Source: a virus
DNA length: 51,457 nucleotides
Virus record (IMG/VR): IMGVR_UViG_3300046804_003072
Coordinates: 1-51,457 of that record
Strand: one strand, 5' to 3'
Under the pieces are notes generated by a model. That model was not told where the DNA came from, did not search any database, and saw nothing but the letters and a program-made list of their open reading frames with translations. How positions within the stretch are numbered: position 1 is the stretch's first letter; each line of letters begins with the position of its first letter. Positions 1 through 7,641 of this stretch are shown one piece after another. The position numbers and the translations under genes are program-made.

Positions 1-2
1 CC

Positions 3-2654
3 GCTGGGGCACAATGGAATCTCGAACACAATGCGACCGTAAAAGGCCACAAGGTCGAAATCAACATTCAAAGTGTCAAAGCCGAAAAACCACACGTCAC
101 GGGAATTTATTCCTTGATGAAAGACGCATGGATTCGTAAGCCAACAAAGATGAATGTGCAAGTGAACAAACCATTGATTCAAGTTCACTACACTGAAATC
201 AAGAAATTTGTCGAGAGTGCTATTCAGTCTGGCGACCGTGAAAAGATGAAGACTGCAAAGGACTATCTGGACGATTATCGCCAGCATGGTTTGGACACCG
301 CAGGAGAGTTGAGCACGCAGAACATTGTTTACAAGATTCTTCGTGCCAAGGGACTTATCAAGACTTTGAAGGATGCTATCATCGTTGCCTACGATAAGGA
401 AATGTCAGTGGACGAGGCGGAAGCCCCAACCATGACCAAGAAAGATTACATCGGAAGTATTATTGATGGAGAAGTGCGTGGCGAACCCGTCCCAGCAGGT
501 AAGGTGAAGTTCTACATGCATAACGATTTTCCCGGGTTGATTTCAGGAATGAATTCGACCAACTGGCGGTATAATGCTGAGAAGAATAGGGTGTTGTGGA
601 ACACGCAGCCCGAAGAAGAAAGCAAATCCAAAGTGACCGACTTTTTGACAAAGCGTGGCATTGTGAACCCGATTCACAAAAACATGTATAACTTTGAAGA
701 AGTCACACAGGCAGACATCAAAGACCGCCACCCTCACCCCTTTGCTCCCCAAAAGTTGTCACCCGACAATGAACTCGTTCCCGATTTGGAAATGATGACG
801 CTTGACAACCTGAAATCGTTGATGAAGAAGGCTGGACGTGAATGGCGTTATGCTCGTGCTCATGAAGATTCTGAAGGCTGTAAACGAGCACTTGAAAAGT
901 CGAAGCTTTTCCATGATGAAATCAAACGTCGTCTTGCTTACATCAATAAGCCCGTGGCTGAAATGGCTAACATTTCGTTGCAAGGAAAACAGGCATTTGC
1001 CAATGACAACCCGTTGAAAAATGCTACGGTTGAAGATGTGAGCGGGAATGTTGTGCTTTTCAGGTCAGATACGGGTGGGTTTTTCGCACCCGGGTTTACG
1101 TTGGTGTATTTCATGGATTCCGATGAATCGGCACAAGCCATGAAAGATGGGAAGATTCCATATTTGATGGTTCCTCGTGGCACGTTTCATTCAGGTGGAA
1201 ATCCAATCACCGACATCTGGAAGAAAAAGTTTCAGAAGCCCGGAACGGAACATATTCTCGGCGTTGTCGAAGGTAATTCCAATGAGAATGAGATTTACAT
1301 TGACATGATTACGGTTCGCCCCGGCTGGCAGCGTAACAGCATTGCCCGTAAGATGATTGAGATTCTGAAAAAGAATTTCCCAAAGGCCAAGCTTGAAACT
1401 TCAAGCACAACCGACAAAGGTGCAAAGTTCTTCAAGGCTGTAAATGAATCCGTTGGCTATGAACGTGACCCAAACTATCGGTCATCTGCTGATTTTTTGG
1501 AACGACGGGACAGGCAAATGTGTGAGATTGCTACTTTTCTAAAAGAAAACCCCGGAACAACCCCTATTCCTTGGAAAACCATTCCCGCATCACTATTGAA
1601 GAAAACGTGGCTTATATTCGGGAAACGAAACATAGTTCATGAGAATGCGATTGATAAGATTGCAGACCAGATATTGACGAACATTGCACGTCTCTATGTG
1701 TCCAATGAGTTTGCAGGCCACAGCACCAACTATCACATGCCCGAAGAAGTGTTGGAGAATTGCGGTATTGAGTTTTCGGAGAAGGAATGGGATAAAAATT
1801 GTTGGCGGTTCGAGAACATTTCCGACTATGGAATGAAACCGTTACAAAAAATCTACCACCAAATCTTCGAGGCCGACACGCCCGAGGAAAAGCTTTACGC
1901 ATGTGACCGAGCATTAAACGTTGTTCATCAACGCAGTGACTTAGCATCAATTTTTGTTGAGGGTGGGACTGCTACTCTGAATGCTGTTGCTGAACAAGGT
2001 GGCTATGATTCTGGATATTCTTACGGCGATGTCAACCGAATGATGCAGAAAGTCAATGAGAGAATGGTCCATTCTTTTGAAACTGATTATGGTCGTGGTC
2101 CAACGTATGTTGAAATCTTTCAGAACCCAACTACAAAAGAACTTCGGGAATGTAAGCCCCACTATGAAATTGGAGCATTATTGACAGATAAAGACATCTA
2201 TGTATGGAATCGAGAAAAAGCATACCACAACAATGTTAAGACGCAATTGAAGTTGCCAGAAGCTTTGTCATTGATGCTTATTCCTGATAACAGCAACATT
2301 AACCGAATGGATATTCTTGTGACTGATGCCGTTAAAGGAACAAAGTGGGATAACAATCCACAGACCGAAAATTTCATCCGCAATCATCCATTCTTTCGTG
2401 GCAAACAAATTGACCAAATAATGTATTGGAACGAAGACATTGTAGGTGACTGGTCCGCTCTAAAAGATGAAGTCGCTGAAGGTTATGGTGCAGGAGTTCC
2501 CGAAGATGATAGGTTGCATATTCCAGACCACCGCTGGCAGATTCGCAGTAAAGATGCTCCAAAGACTCCAAAGATGCCATCTGAACAATTGACTGAGACT
2601 GAAAAAGAGGCAATCAATGAACTCGTTGACCAAGTAATTGCTGGGATGTTATGA
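3..2654 (+). CDS. Large multidomain phage protein with a GNAT domain, 5' end outside window
   Basis: The reading frame is open from base 3, so the true start lies before the window; an in-frame TTG/ATG at 114-119 is internal. About 883 residues are visible. The one domain I recognise is a GNAT-type acetyltransferase fold coded at about 1250-1480. It has a hydrophobic strand followed by V-R-P-x-W-Q-R-x-x-I-A-R-K, the shape of the acetyl-CoA pyrophosphate-binding loop and helix. The N-terminal part is Lys-rich and helical, and the C-terminal half is unrecognised. The last residues form a short amphipathic helix (E-A-I-N-E-L-V-D-Q-V). Such multidomain phage proteins are often packaged or injected, but nothing here proves it. 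The stop overlaps the next ATG (ATGA), so the two genes are translationally coupled. Confidence 0.75.
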   Translation, partial: AGAQWNLEHNATVKGHKVEINIQSVKAEKPHVTGIYSLMKDAWIRKPTKMNVQVNKPLIQVHYTEIKKFVESAIQSGDREKMKTAKDYLDDYRQHGLDTAGELSTQNIVYKILRAKGLIKTLKDAIIVAYDKEMSVDEAEAPTMTKKDYIGSIIDGEVRGEPVPAGKVKFYMHNDFPGLISGMNSTNWRYNAEKNRVLWNTQPEEESKSKVTDFLTKRGIVNPIHKNMYNFEEVTQADIKDRHPHPFAPQKLSPDNELVPDLEMMTLDNLKSLMKKAGREWRYARAHEDSEGCKRALEKSKLFHDEIKRRLAYINKPVAEMANISLQGKQAFANDNPLKNATVEDVSGNVVLFRSDTGGFFAPGFTLVYFMDSDESAQAMKDGKIPYLMVPRGTFHSGGNPITDIWKKKFQKPGTEHILGVVEGNSNENEIYIDMITVRPGWQRNSIARKMIEILKKNFPKAKLETSSTTDKGAKFFKAVNESVGYERDPNYRSSADFLERRDRQMCEIATFLKENPGTTPIPWKTIPASLLKKTWLIFGKRNIVHENAIDKIADQILTNIARLYVSNEFAGHSTNYHMPEEVLENCGIEFSEKEWDKNCWRFENISDYGMKPLQKIYHQIFEADTPEEKLYACDRALNVVHQRSDLASIFVEGGTATLNAVAEQGGYDSGYSYGDVNRMMQKVNERMVHSFETDYGRGPTYVEIFQNPTTKELRECKPHYEIGALLTDKDIYVWNREKAYHNNVKTQLKLPEALSLMLIPDNSNINRMDILVTDAVKGTKWDNNPQTENFIRNHPFFRGKQIDQIMYWNEDIVGDWSALKDEVAEGYGAGVPEDDRLHIPDHRWQIRSKDAPKTPKMPSEQLTETEKEAINELVDQVIAGML

Positions 2655-3325
2655 TTACCCTCAAACATCTTGTTTGTGAATCTCGCCATGCTGAACGTCC
2701 AAACAAAAGTTTGGATTTGCACATTCTCAAAAACTGTCGGCATGTTTTTGACGGCACAGTTTACCACGGGTCTCCTGCCGATGGATTGAAAGACATGTTG
2801 ACTCATGGAATTCATGGCACGGAGCATGGAGAACTAGCCGAGTATGAAACTCTCAGCACTTCAGTCAACTCCGAAGTTCTTCATCTTTTCTCTGATGGTC
2901 ATGGCGATACTGGCGTTGAATTTGCGGTAAAGGGTATTAACCTCATTGTGCTCGACCAGTTCTTGACCAAACTTTTGGCCGAACTCCCCGGCTCTGGCAT
3001 GGAACCAGAGGTAGATAACGAAGACGAGTTTGTGGAGTTTTGCATCAAACATGGAGTCCCACGGGGCGCATGGGGCAGAGACGAATTTTACCTTCCTTAC
3101 AACTATCTCTCGTCGTTGGGAGTGGATGCCATGACTTATGACTACGTTTGGCGTCGAATTGACCAAGGAATGCCACCATCCCCAAGGGATGAGAGTGAGA
3201 TTGCTTTTGTTGGTAAAGGTATAAAAAAGCTCGAAACGGCTGTGTCGGAGATATGGGTAGATGGTCAAACCTTTGAAATACGTGAAAAGGCACAAGCATT
3301 GGCTGCTATTGCAGAATATGCGTGA
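2651..3325 (+). CDS. Putative mono-ADP-ribosyltransferase
   Basis: The 224-residue protein shows the spaced signature of ADP-ribosyltransferases. VYHGS at residues 37-41 matches the NAD-binding Arg/His strand, LSTS at 68-71 matches the S-T-S motif, and ESEIAF at 181-186 matches the E-x-E catalytic loop (E183 as the catalytic Glu). First-strand His is typical of the H-Y-E group, while STS and ExE are typical of the R-S-E group, so this is a mixed pattern. T4 encodes three such enzymes (Alt, ModA, ModB) that modify host RNA polymerase and other proteins. The N-terminus ends a short hydrophobic segment in V-C-E, resembling a cleavable capsid-targeting leader like that of T4 Alt. It is coupled by ATGA to the upstream GNAT protein. 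The family call rests on motifs only. Confidence 0.55.
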   Translation: MITLKHLVCESRHAERPNKSLDLHILKNCRHVFDGTVYHGSPADGLKDMLTHGIHGTEHGELAEYETLSTSVNSEVLHLFSDGHGDTGVEFAVKGINLIVLDQFLTKLLAELPGSGMEPEVDNEDEFVEFCIKHGVPRGAWGRDEFYLPYNYLSSLGVDAMTYDYVWRRIDQGMPPSPRDESEIAFVGKGIKKLETAVSEIWVDGQTFEIREKAQALAAIAEYA

Positions 3326-3344
3326 TTTTTTCTTCATTGGCATA

Positions 3345-3352
3345 TATTTATA
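3345..3352 (+). promoter_or_regulatory. TATTTATA box, candidate late promoter for the tail tube gene
   Basis: TATTTATA lies 34 nt before the tail tube ATG at 3387, in a 61-nt gap. An AAGGA ribosome-binding site is at 3371-3375. This is one of the looser copies of the recurring box; there is no -35 element. Confidence 0.4.
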
Positions 3353-3386
3353 ACCATAGACGAGAACCACAAGGAAAAAATAACCT

Positions 3387-3878
3387 ATGGCAGACTTACT
3401 GACAAACAACGAAATGTTTTATACGATTTGGGAACCCAAGACCAAGAATCGCTTCTTGATGTATGTGGATGGCATCCCAACGTATCTAATCCGCAAGACC
3501 GACCGTCCAAAGTGGACACAGGAACGCAAGACGATTGATTACATCAACTTGCAGTGGTTCTATAAGGGTAAGACAACTTGGCAAGAAATCACGCTTGAGT
3601 TGTTCGACCCAATCGTTCCTTCTGGTGCTCAGACCGTATTCGAGTGGTTCCGTCTATCCCACGAATCCGTGACTGGCCGTGATGGTTATCAAGACTTTTA
3701 CAAGAAGGAAGTTACCATTGACGTTCTTGGCCCTGTCGGTGACAAGGTTGAAGAATGGACTCTCAAGGGTGCTTTCCCAACCTCGTTCGATGGTGGTGAA
3801 CTCAACTGGACAGATGGCGGCGACCCCGTTATCATTACGATGAATCTGTCCTACGACTACGCCATCCTCCAATACTGA
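3387..3878 (+). CDS. Tail tube protein, T4 gp19 type
   Basis: At 163 residues the protein equals T4 gp19 in length. It has the family's pattern: an N-terminal W-E-P-K-x-K-N-R-F segment, a central region of beta strands including L-x-L-F-D-P-I-x-P-S-G, and a C-terminal strand ending I-I-T-M-N-L-S-Y-D-Y-A. It would polymerise as hexameric rings inside the contractile sheath. Start chosen at ATG 3387, preceded by AAGGA and a TATTTATA box. The gene is monocistronic: a UUCG-loop terminator follows directly at 3901-3924. The sheath protein is not in the window. Isolation from the tape measure and baseplate genes by small accessory genes suggests a rearranged tail module. Confidence 0.85.
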   Translation: MADLLTNNEMFYTIWEPKTKNRFLMYVDGIPTYLIRKTDRPKWTQERKTIDYINLQWFYKGKTTWQEITLELFDPIVPSGAQTVFEWFRLSHESVTGRDGYQDFYKKEVTIDVLGPVGDKVEEWTLKGAFPTSFDGGELNWTDGGDPVIITMNLSYDYAILQY

Positions 3879-3900
3879 TTCTCGTCGCAAGCTATACAAG

Positions 3901-3924
3901 CCTCGCCTTCGGGCGAGGTTTTTT
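3901..3924 (+). terminator. Rho-independent terminator after tail tube gene
   Basis: Perfect 7-bp stem CCTCGCC/GGCGAGG with a TTCG tetraloop, followed by six T residues. It ends the tail tube transcript and sits just before the promoter for the next gene. Confidence 0.9.
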
Positions 3925-3938
3925 CGTCTTATAAAAAG

Positions 3939-3967
3939 TTGACTTCTTTTGAACGTTTGATATTTAT
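3939..3967 (+). promoter_or_regulatory. Promoter TTGACT-N16-TATTTAT for hsp20
   Basis: TTGACT at 3939-3944, a 16-nt spacer, and TATTTAT at 3961-3967. This is the clearest copy of the TATTTAT box that also has a sigma70-like -35 element. The Hsp20 ATG is about 90 nt downstream, so this transcript would carry a leader. Confidence 0.55.
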
Positions 3968-4057
3968 GTGGTGTCATATACGATGACAAGTCTTACGCCT
4001 CTTGTGAGGGTAGGATTTTTTAACAGACAAACCATTGTTGTTAGAAAGGTACACGTT

Positions 4058-4546
4058 ATGAAAAACGCATTAACACGTTACAATCCTGCCGTTCCGTCTC
4101 TCTTCAATCGAGACGAGTTTTTGACCCCATTCTCATCGTTCTTCGATGAAATTTTCGGAAACCGTTTTCCAGAACTCCACTCCGACCTCGGAGCAGATTT
4201 CTTTGGAAAGGGCACCTATCCGAAAGTCAACATTCGGGATGAAGAAAACGAAATGGTCATTGAAGCGGAAATCCCGGGTTTGACCAAAGACCAAGTATCG
4301 GTTGAAATCCAAGATGGCATCCTTCGCATCAAGGGAGAAAAACGTCAGGAAGATGAAACGAAAAAGAAGAATTACGTTCATCGGGAGTTGAAGCAGTCAT
4401 CCTTCTGTCGCTCATTCACGTTGAATGATAATCTCGACCAAAGCCAAGTAAACGCAAAGTTTAAAAACGGCTTGTTGGAAGTCAGCCTCAAGAAAGTAAC
4501 CCCATCCCCTAAAAAGGAAGAGGTAAAGAAAATCGAGATTAAGTAA
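4058..4546 (+). CDS. Small heat shock protein Hsp20
   Basis: The 162-residue protein has the alpha-crystallin domain at about residues 45-150: P-K-V-N-I-R-D near its start, E-A-E-I-P-G-L-T-K-D-Q-V-x-V-E in the middle, and R-x-F-T-L plus N-G-L-L-E-V-x-L-K near the end. The G-L-L-E-V signature is diagnostic. It is an ATP-independent holdase chaperone that keeps unfolding proteins soluble. Start chosen at 4058 because AAGG lies 9 nt upstream and the N-terminus M-K-N-A-L-T-R-Y is typical; longer in-frame starts give an unnatural extension. Hsp20 genes are known in T4-like cyanophages and other large phages, where they may assist virion assembly. It has its own promoter and terminator. Confidence 0.95.
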   Translation: MKNALTRYNPAVPSLFNRDEFLTPFSSFFDEIFGNRFPELHSDLGADFFGKGTYPKVNIRDEENEMVIEAEIPGLTKDQVSVEIQDGILRIKGEKRQEDETKKKNYVHRELKQSSFCRSFTLNDNLDQSQVNAKFKNGLLEVSLKKVTPSPKKEEVKKIEIK

Positions 4547-4559
4547 ACCCTCAGTCGCA

Positions 4560-4585
4560 AACCCCGCCGTTTGGCGGGGTTTTTT
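4560..4585 (+). terminator. Rho-independent terminator after hsp20
   Basis: 9-bp stem AACCCCGCC/GGCGGGGTT with GTTT loop, running into a T tract. The T tract abuts the TATTTAT box of the next gene. Confidence 0.9.
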
Positions 4586-4587
4586 CA

Positions 4588-4594
4588 TATTTAT
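4588..4594 (+). promoter_or_regulatory. TATTTAT box, 4 nt before ATG
   Basis: TATTTAT followed by TGAC and then the ATG at 4599. There is no Shine-Dalgarno sequence and no -35 hexamer: the upstream bases are the hsp20 terminator. If this is a -10-type late promoter, the transcript would be leaderless. Confidence 0.55.
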
Positions 4595-4598
4595 TGAC

Positions 4599-4901
4599 AT
4601 GTGGACATACAATGAAGCAAAGCCCTTCGCCGAAAAAATTGGCGGGAAGATTGTCGGGTCAGTAAAGACCAAGGGCAAGTCCGACCACGATTTAGACATC
4701 TTGGTTCCAGAATATAGCCAAAAGGTTGGGAACATTGTTTCAAGTTTGGGGTTCACATATATGGGCAGTCAAGTTGTTTCTCCCAAAGAAATCAAACGAA
4801 GCAGAAAATTTGGTGGAAAGGCCGATTTTTGGCTTAGAAACAGACGGTTTGAAAACCTGATTGACCATAGGGTTATCGAGGTTTGGGTGGTAGAAAAATA
4901 A
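4599..4901 (+). CDS. Minimal nucleotidyltransferase-fold protein
   Basis: This is a 100-residue single-domain protein of the Pol-beta/MNT superfamily. G-S near residue 20 is followed by K-S-D-H-D-L-D-I-L-V (the D-x-D metal pair), and a third acidic position lies in K-A-D-F-W-L near residue 82. All three carboxylates expected for nucleotidyl transfer are present. Bacterial MNT proteins of this size often pair with a HEPN protein, but no HEPN-like gene is adjacent. The substrate is unknown and could be a nucleic acid 3' end, a protein or a small molecule. It is expressed from its own TATTTAT box with no ribosome-binding site. Confidence 0.6.
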   Translation: MWTYNEAKPFAEKIGGKIVGSVKTKGKSDHDLDILVPEYSQKVGNIVSSLGFTYMGSQVVSPKEIKRSRKFGGKADFWLRNRRFENLIDHRVIEVWVVEK

Positions 4902-4921
4902 GCTTTAGACCCCCGAAACGA

Positions 4922-4928
4922 TATTTAT
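4922..4928 (+). promoter_or_regulatory. TATTTAT box directly before ATG
   Basis: TATTTAT abuts ATG 4929, with a second in-frame ATG at 4935. There is no Shine-Dalgarno sequence. The box is placed as for the neighbouring genes except for the gap (0 nt to the first ATG, 6 nt to the second). Confidence 0.45.
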
Positions 4929-5852
4929 ATGCGTATGAAACCACAATTGCTTGAATACCTTGTGCGTGCTTGCACTCGGGAAGTCCTAAAACAACTCAAT
5001 GAAGGTGTAGAAACTGTTGCTCAAGCGCATGGCATCACACCTGTAAATGACAAGGAATTTTATTCCGACAAACATGGGACATGGTGTAACAAATGTGGTA
5101 GTGGGGTAACAACTGTAAAGACCAAAAAAGGCATTGCTTACAAGTGTAATTCAAACAATGGTAAGGCCAATTGTGCAAATTCACGAGTAGATGAGGATGA
5201 AACAAAAGGCGCAGCCGCCCCTCCCGCCGATGGTCAAGGAACAGCCGACCAACCAGCCGTGCCAAAAGCAGAACCAGCCGCAGCACAGCCCGAAGCAAAG
5301 CCATCCCAACCCGAAACTCCAAAGCTTAAGCCAATCAAGGGCATCAACGTAGTCAATCCTCGGGAAAAGTCTGAAATCAAACTATTGGATTTTCGTGGAA
5401 AGAAAGACCCAGCTTCCATCGAACGCACTCTTTACAGCCGTGCATCAGCAATGGCAGGTTCAAAGGTAAAGGTTGCACTGTCCACTATTCGTGCGGTGAC
5501 AAAGGCACTTGATAACCCAAACACTCCACTTTTTCTTTACATCGGCCAATATGACCCACAGTCCGAAGAATTGTATTTGATGGCTGATAGCAGCATTGAC
5601 GTTGCCAAAGACGCCTCCGTAAATCCTGAAGAGTTGGCCGCTGGCGAACTTTCAACTTATCACTCTACCGACCCAGCCGACCCAGCAGAATATGACCCTG
5701 AAACAATGGGTACTGCATACGTTCAAAAAAGCCCGGGATTCAACGACCGTTCACAACATGAACCAGAAGTTGAGTTTGGCGACAATTCGATTGATGAAGA
5801 AATTCGCCAGTTGATTAAGCGCATGGTCAACGAAACTCTCGACCCAAGATGA
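4929..5852 (+). CDS. Unknown protein with zinc-ribbon-like motif and terminal amphipathic helices
   Basis: The 307-residue protein is not recognised. Residues 1-24 form an amphipathic helix ending Q-L-N-E. Residues about 50-80 carry C-N-K-C, then a Cys about 18 residues later and another 8 residues on, a plausible zinc ribbon. A Pro/Ala/Glu/Gln-rich linker follows at about 95-140, then a compact alpha/beta region and a C-terminal helix (E-I-R-Q-L-I-K-R-M-V-N-E). The N-terminal helix ending [LI]-x-E resembles T4 prohead-protease leaders, so an internal virion role is possible. Start may be 4929 or 4935. The stop overlaps the next start (ATGA), so the two are co-translated. Confidence 0.6.
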   Translation: MRMKPQLLEYLVRACTREVLKQLNEGVETVAQAHGITPVNDKEFYSDKHGTWCNKCGSGVTTVKTKKGIAYKCNSNNGKANCANSRVDEDETKGAAAPPADGQGTADQPAVPKAEPAAAQPEAKPSQPETPKLKPIKGINVVNPREKSEIKLLDFRGKKDPASIERTLYSRASAMAGSKVKVALSTIRAVTKALDNPNTPLFLYIGQYDPQSEELYLMADSSIDVAKDASVNPEELAAGELSTYHSTDPADPAEYDPETMGTAYVQKSPGFNDRSQHEPEVEFGDNSIDEEIRQLIKRMVNETLDPR

Positions 5853-6193
5853 AAAATCTCGAACTCGAAACATTGATTAAAGGAATCGTCCGAAACATTT
5901 TGAAGGAATACGCTTCCTTGTCATCTTCAGACGTTCAACAGATGGTCAATTCTGACCCAACCCTTGACCCATCAGTTCCTCCAACGGACGCCCAAACCCC
6001 TGCTGAGAAAGCACGTATGGAACGTGAGGCAGAATTGAATCGTCAAAAGGACATCAAGCAAAAGCAAAGCGAATTGGATTCCAAGAAGAAAGAAATGGAT
6101 TTCAATAAGAAGAAGCTTGACCAACAAAAACGATTTGAAGTTCCTACTCTGACCAAAGACCTTCAAAAACTCAAGGGTGCATCCCTCGAATAA
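5849..6193 (+). CDS. Small coiled-coil protein with T4-like leader
   Basis: The 114-residue protein is not recognised by family. The N-terminal helix (L-E-T-L-I-K-G-I-V-R-N-I-L-K-E) ends in L-K-E, matching the [LI]-x-E rule of T4-type prohead protease. A Pro-rich stretch is followed by a charged coiled coil at about 45-95, rich in Lys, Gln and Glu. It is coupled by ATGA to the upstream zinc-ribbon protein. Scaffold, core or internal head protein is a reasonable guess, but no function is shown. Confidence 0.6.
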   Translation: MKNLELETLIKGIVRNILKEYASLSSSDVQQMVNSDPTLDPSVPPTDAQTPAEKARMEREAELNRQKDIKQKQSELDSKKKEMDFNKKKLDQQKRFEVPTLTKDLQKLKGASLE

Positions 6194-6201
6194 CGGTTGT
6201 G

Positions 6202-6729
6202 TTAAAATTTATTGTGTTGCACTGCGGTTTCATAGAACATCTTTAATGCTTCATACATTCCCGAAACTGTTTCAACTCCTTTGAAGGAATTGATTCCCCA
6301 ACAACAAAGAACAACATTTGTTGGAGTATATCCTTCGGTAGAGTTTATACGGTCGAGTGACATTGCAAATAGATTTCTTTCTTTTTCATCTTGTTGTCGA
6401 ATTTTCATCGTCACTCCGGTATAAAAGCATTTTCCTTTTTGTTCTTGATATTTTTTACGAACATCTTTAACTGTTAGAGAGAATGGAATCTTAACCCCTT
6501 TCTTTTTCCGTTGCATAGCCGATGATATTAAGTCATAGAATCTTTTTGTCAATAAATCTTCTGGAGATCGACTTTCTCTTAAATCTTTGCGTGTTTGAAC
6601 TGCTCTTGTTTTTCCACATGACTTACACCACGATAGATAAACTTGGCGAACTTTGTTGAAGTAGAACTCATCAATAGGTTTTGTTGTCTGACATTTGGGA
6701 CATGGTTTAGTTTGACGAATATATTTCAT
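6202..6729 (-). CDS. HNH-type homing endonuclease with N-terminal zinc ribbon
   Basis: The 175-residue protein starts with a zinc ribbon (C-P-K-C at about 10-13, C-K-S-C at about 35-38). The C-terminal half has G-K-C-F-Y-T-G and then S-L-D-R-I-N-S-x-x-G-Y-x-x-x-N-V-V-L-C-C-W-x-I-N-x-x-K. The same block recurs in the genes at 24388 and 37935, so these three are one family of HNH-like endonucleases. Start at 6729 is chosen because a TATTTAT box lies exactly 4 nt upstream; a longer frame to 6801 would run through that box. The gene is inserted against the direction of its neighbours, as free-standing homing genes often are. Confidence 0.7.
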   Translation of the reverse strand: MKYIRQTKPCPKCQTTKPIDEFYFNKVRQVYLSWCKSCGKTRAVQTRKDLRESRSPEDLLTKRFYDLISSAMQRKKKGVKIPFSLTVKDVRKKYQEQKGKCFYTGVTMKIRQQDEKERNLFAMSLDRINSTEGYTPTNVVLCCWGINSFKGVETVSGMYEALKMFYETAVQHNKF

Positions 6730-6733
6730 GGTT

Positions 6734-6740
6734 ATAAATA
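6734..6740 (-). promoter_or_regulatory. TATTTAT box, 4 nt before ATG (minus strand)
   Basis: On the minus strand TATTTAT is followed by AACC and ATG 6729. A weak TTCACT lies 17 nt upstream. Read on the plus strand the same bases give TATAAATA, the T4 late consensus, about 70 nt before the gene at 6808, so this element could serve either strand. Confidence 0.5.
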
Positions 6741-6807
6741 TATTTTTAGTAAGAAAAAGTGAAAAAAAAGCGAATGGCGGTCTATGTATTGAAAAGGTCA
6801 CAACTAT

Positions 6808-7641
6808 ATGTCAGATACGCCGCAACAAGTTATTTCAATCACCCGCCCAAGCGTGGGTGCCACCGTTCCACCCCCACAAAAGGCGGAATCCAAGTTCCCA
6901 ACCGAGGTTATCAGCCTTCCAAGTAAGGGTTGGTTCTATCCTCCTGAGAGTCCTTTGGCCAGCGGCCAATTGGAACTCAAGATGATGACCGCCAAGGAAG
7001 AAGACATCCTCACGTCCAAGAACCTTATCAATAAGAACATCGTTCTGGACAAGCTGTTGGAGTCTGTCGTCATTGACAAAACCATCAAATTGGACGACAT
7101 GTTAATTGGCGACCGCAACGCAGCATTCTTTGCTTTGCGTCGGCTGGCCTATGGTGACATGTATGAAGCCACTTTGACCTGTGGTCGTTGTGGCAAAGAC
7201 AATTCTCTGTCAATTGATTTGTCCAAGACGGACAACAAGCCATTTGACGAAACACAATTTCCCCGAGGCGAAAATAACTTCACCTTCAAACTTCCTCACA
7301 CTGGCATCACGGTCACATACAAAATGTTGACTAAGAAAGATGAAAATGCGATTGAGGCTCAGTTGAAGGGTCTGGAAAAGGTAAGCAAAGACCTTAGCCG
7401 TGAAGTTACCACTCGTCTCTCTTACATCATCACAAGTGTTGAAGGCGATTCATCCAAGGCTCGTATTGTCAAGTTCATCAATGATGAACTGCAAGCCCGT
7501 GATAGCCTCGCCCTTCGCCGCCAAATCCGTGATACCATGCCTGACATTGACACCACATTTGATTTCGTGTGTTCTCATTGCGGTCTGGAACGGAAGGAGG
7601 AAACGCCGATGGGCGTGTCCTTTTTTTGGCCTAACGGATGA
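6808..7641 (+). CDS. T4 gp26-family tail/baseplate protein, likely tail assembly chaperone
   Basis: The 277-residue protein matches the T4 gp26 (T4_baseplate) family. Near residue 35 it has E-V-I-S-L-P-S-K-G-W-F-Y, then L-K-M-M-T-A-K-E-E-D-I-L and a helical core. Two zinc-knuckle pairs, C-G-R-C and C-S-H-C, flank an inserted beta region at about 128-260. It ends F-F-W-P-N-G. The last coding bases hold an AAGGAGG at 7594-7600 and a run of seven T at 7621-7627, and a second conserved-looking frame continues past the stop. Its place directly upstream of the tape measure gene is where G/GT-type tail assembly chaperones with programmed frameshifts lie, which suggests the same job here. Confidence 0.75.
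   Translation: MSDTPQQVISITRPSVGATVPPPQKAESKFPTEVISLPSKGWFYPPESPLASGQLELKMMTAKEEDILTSKNLINKNIVLDKLLESVVIDKTIKLDDMLIGDRNAAFFALRRLAYGDMYEATLTCGRCGKDNSLSIDLSKTDNKPFDETQFPRGENNFTFKLPHTGITVTYKMLTKKDENAIEAQLKGLEKVSKDLSREVTTRLSYIITSVEGDSSKARIVKFINDELQARDSLALRRQIRDTMPDIDTTFDFVCSHCGLERKEETPMGVSFFWPNG

Noticed and set aside
2861-3409. 182-codon minus-strand open frame
   Set aside because: Antisense to the ADP-ribosyltransferase-like gene and runs through the tail tube promoter.
4599-4901. MNT-HEPN toxin-antitoxin pair
   Set aside because: No HEPN-like gene lies next to it; both neighbours have other features.
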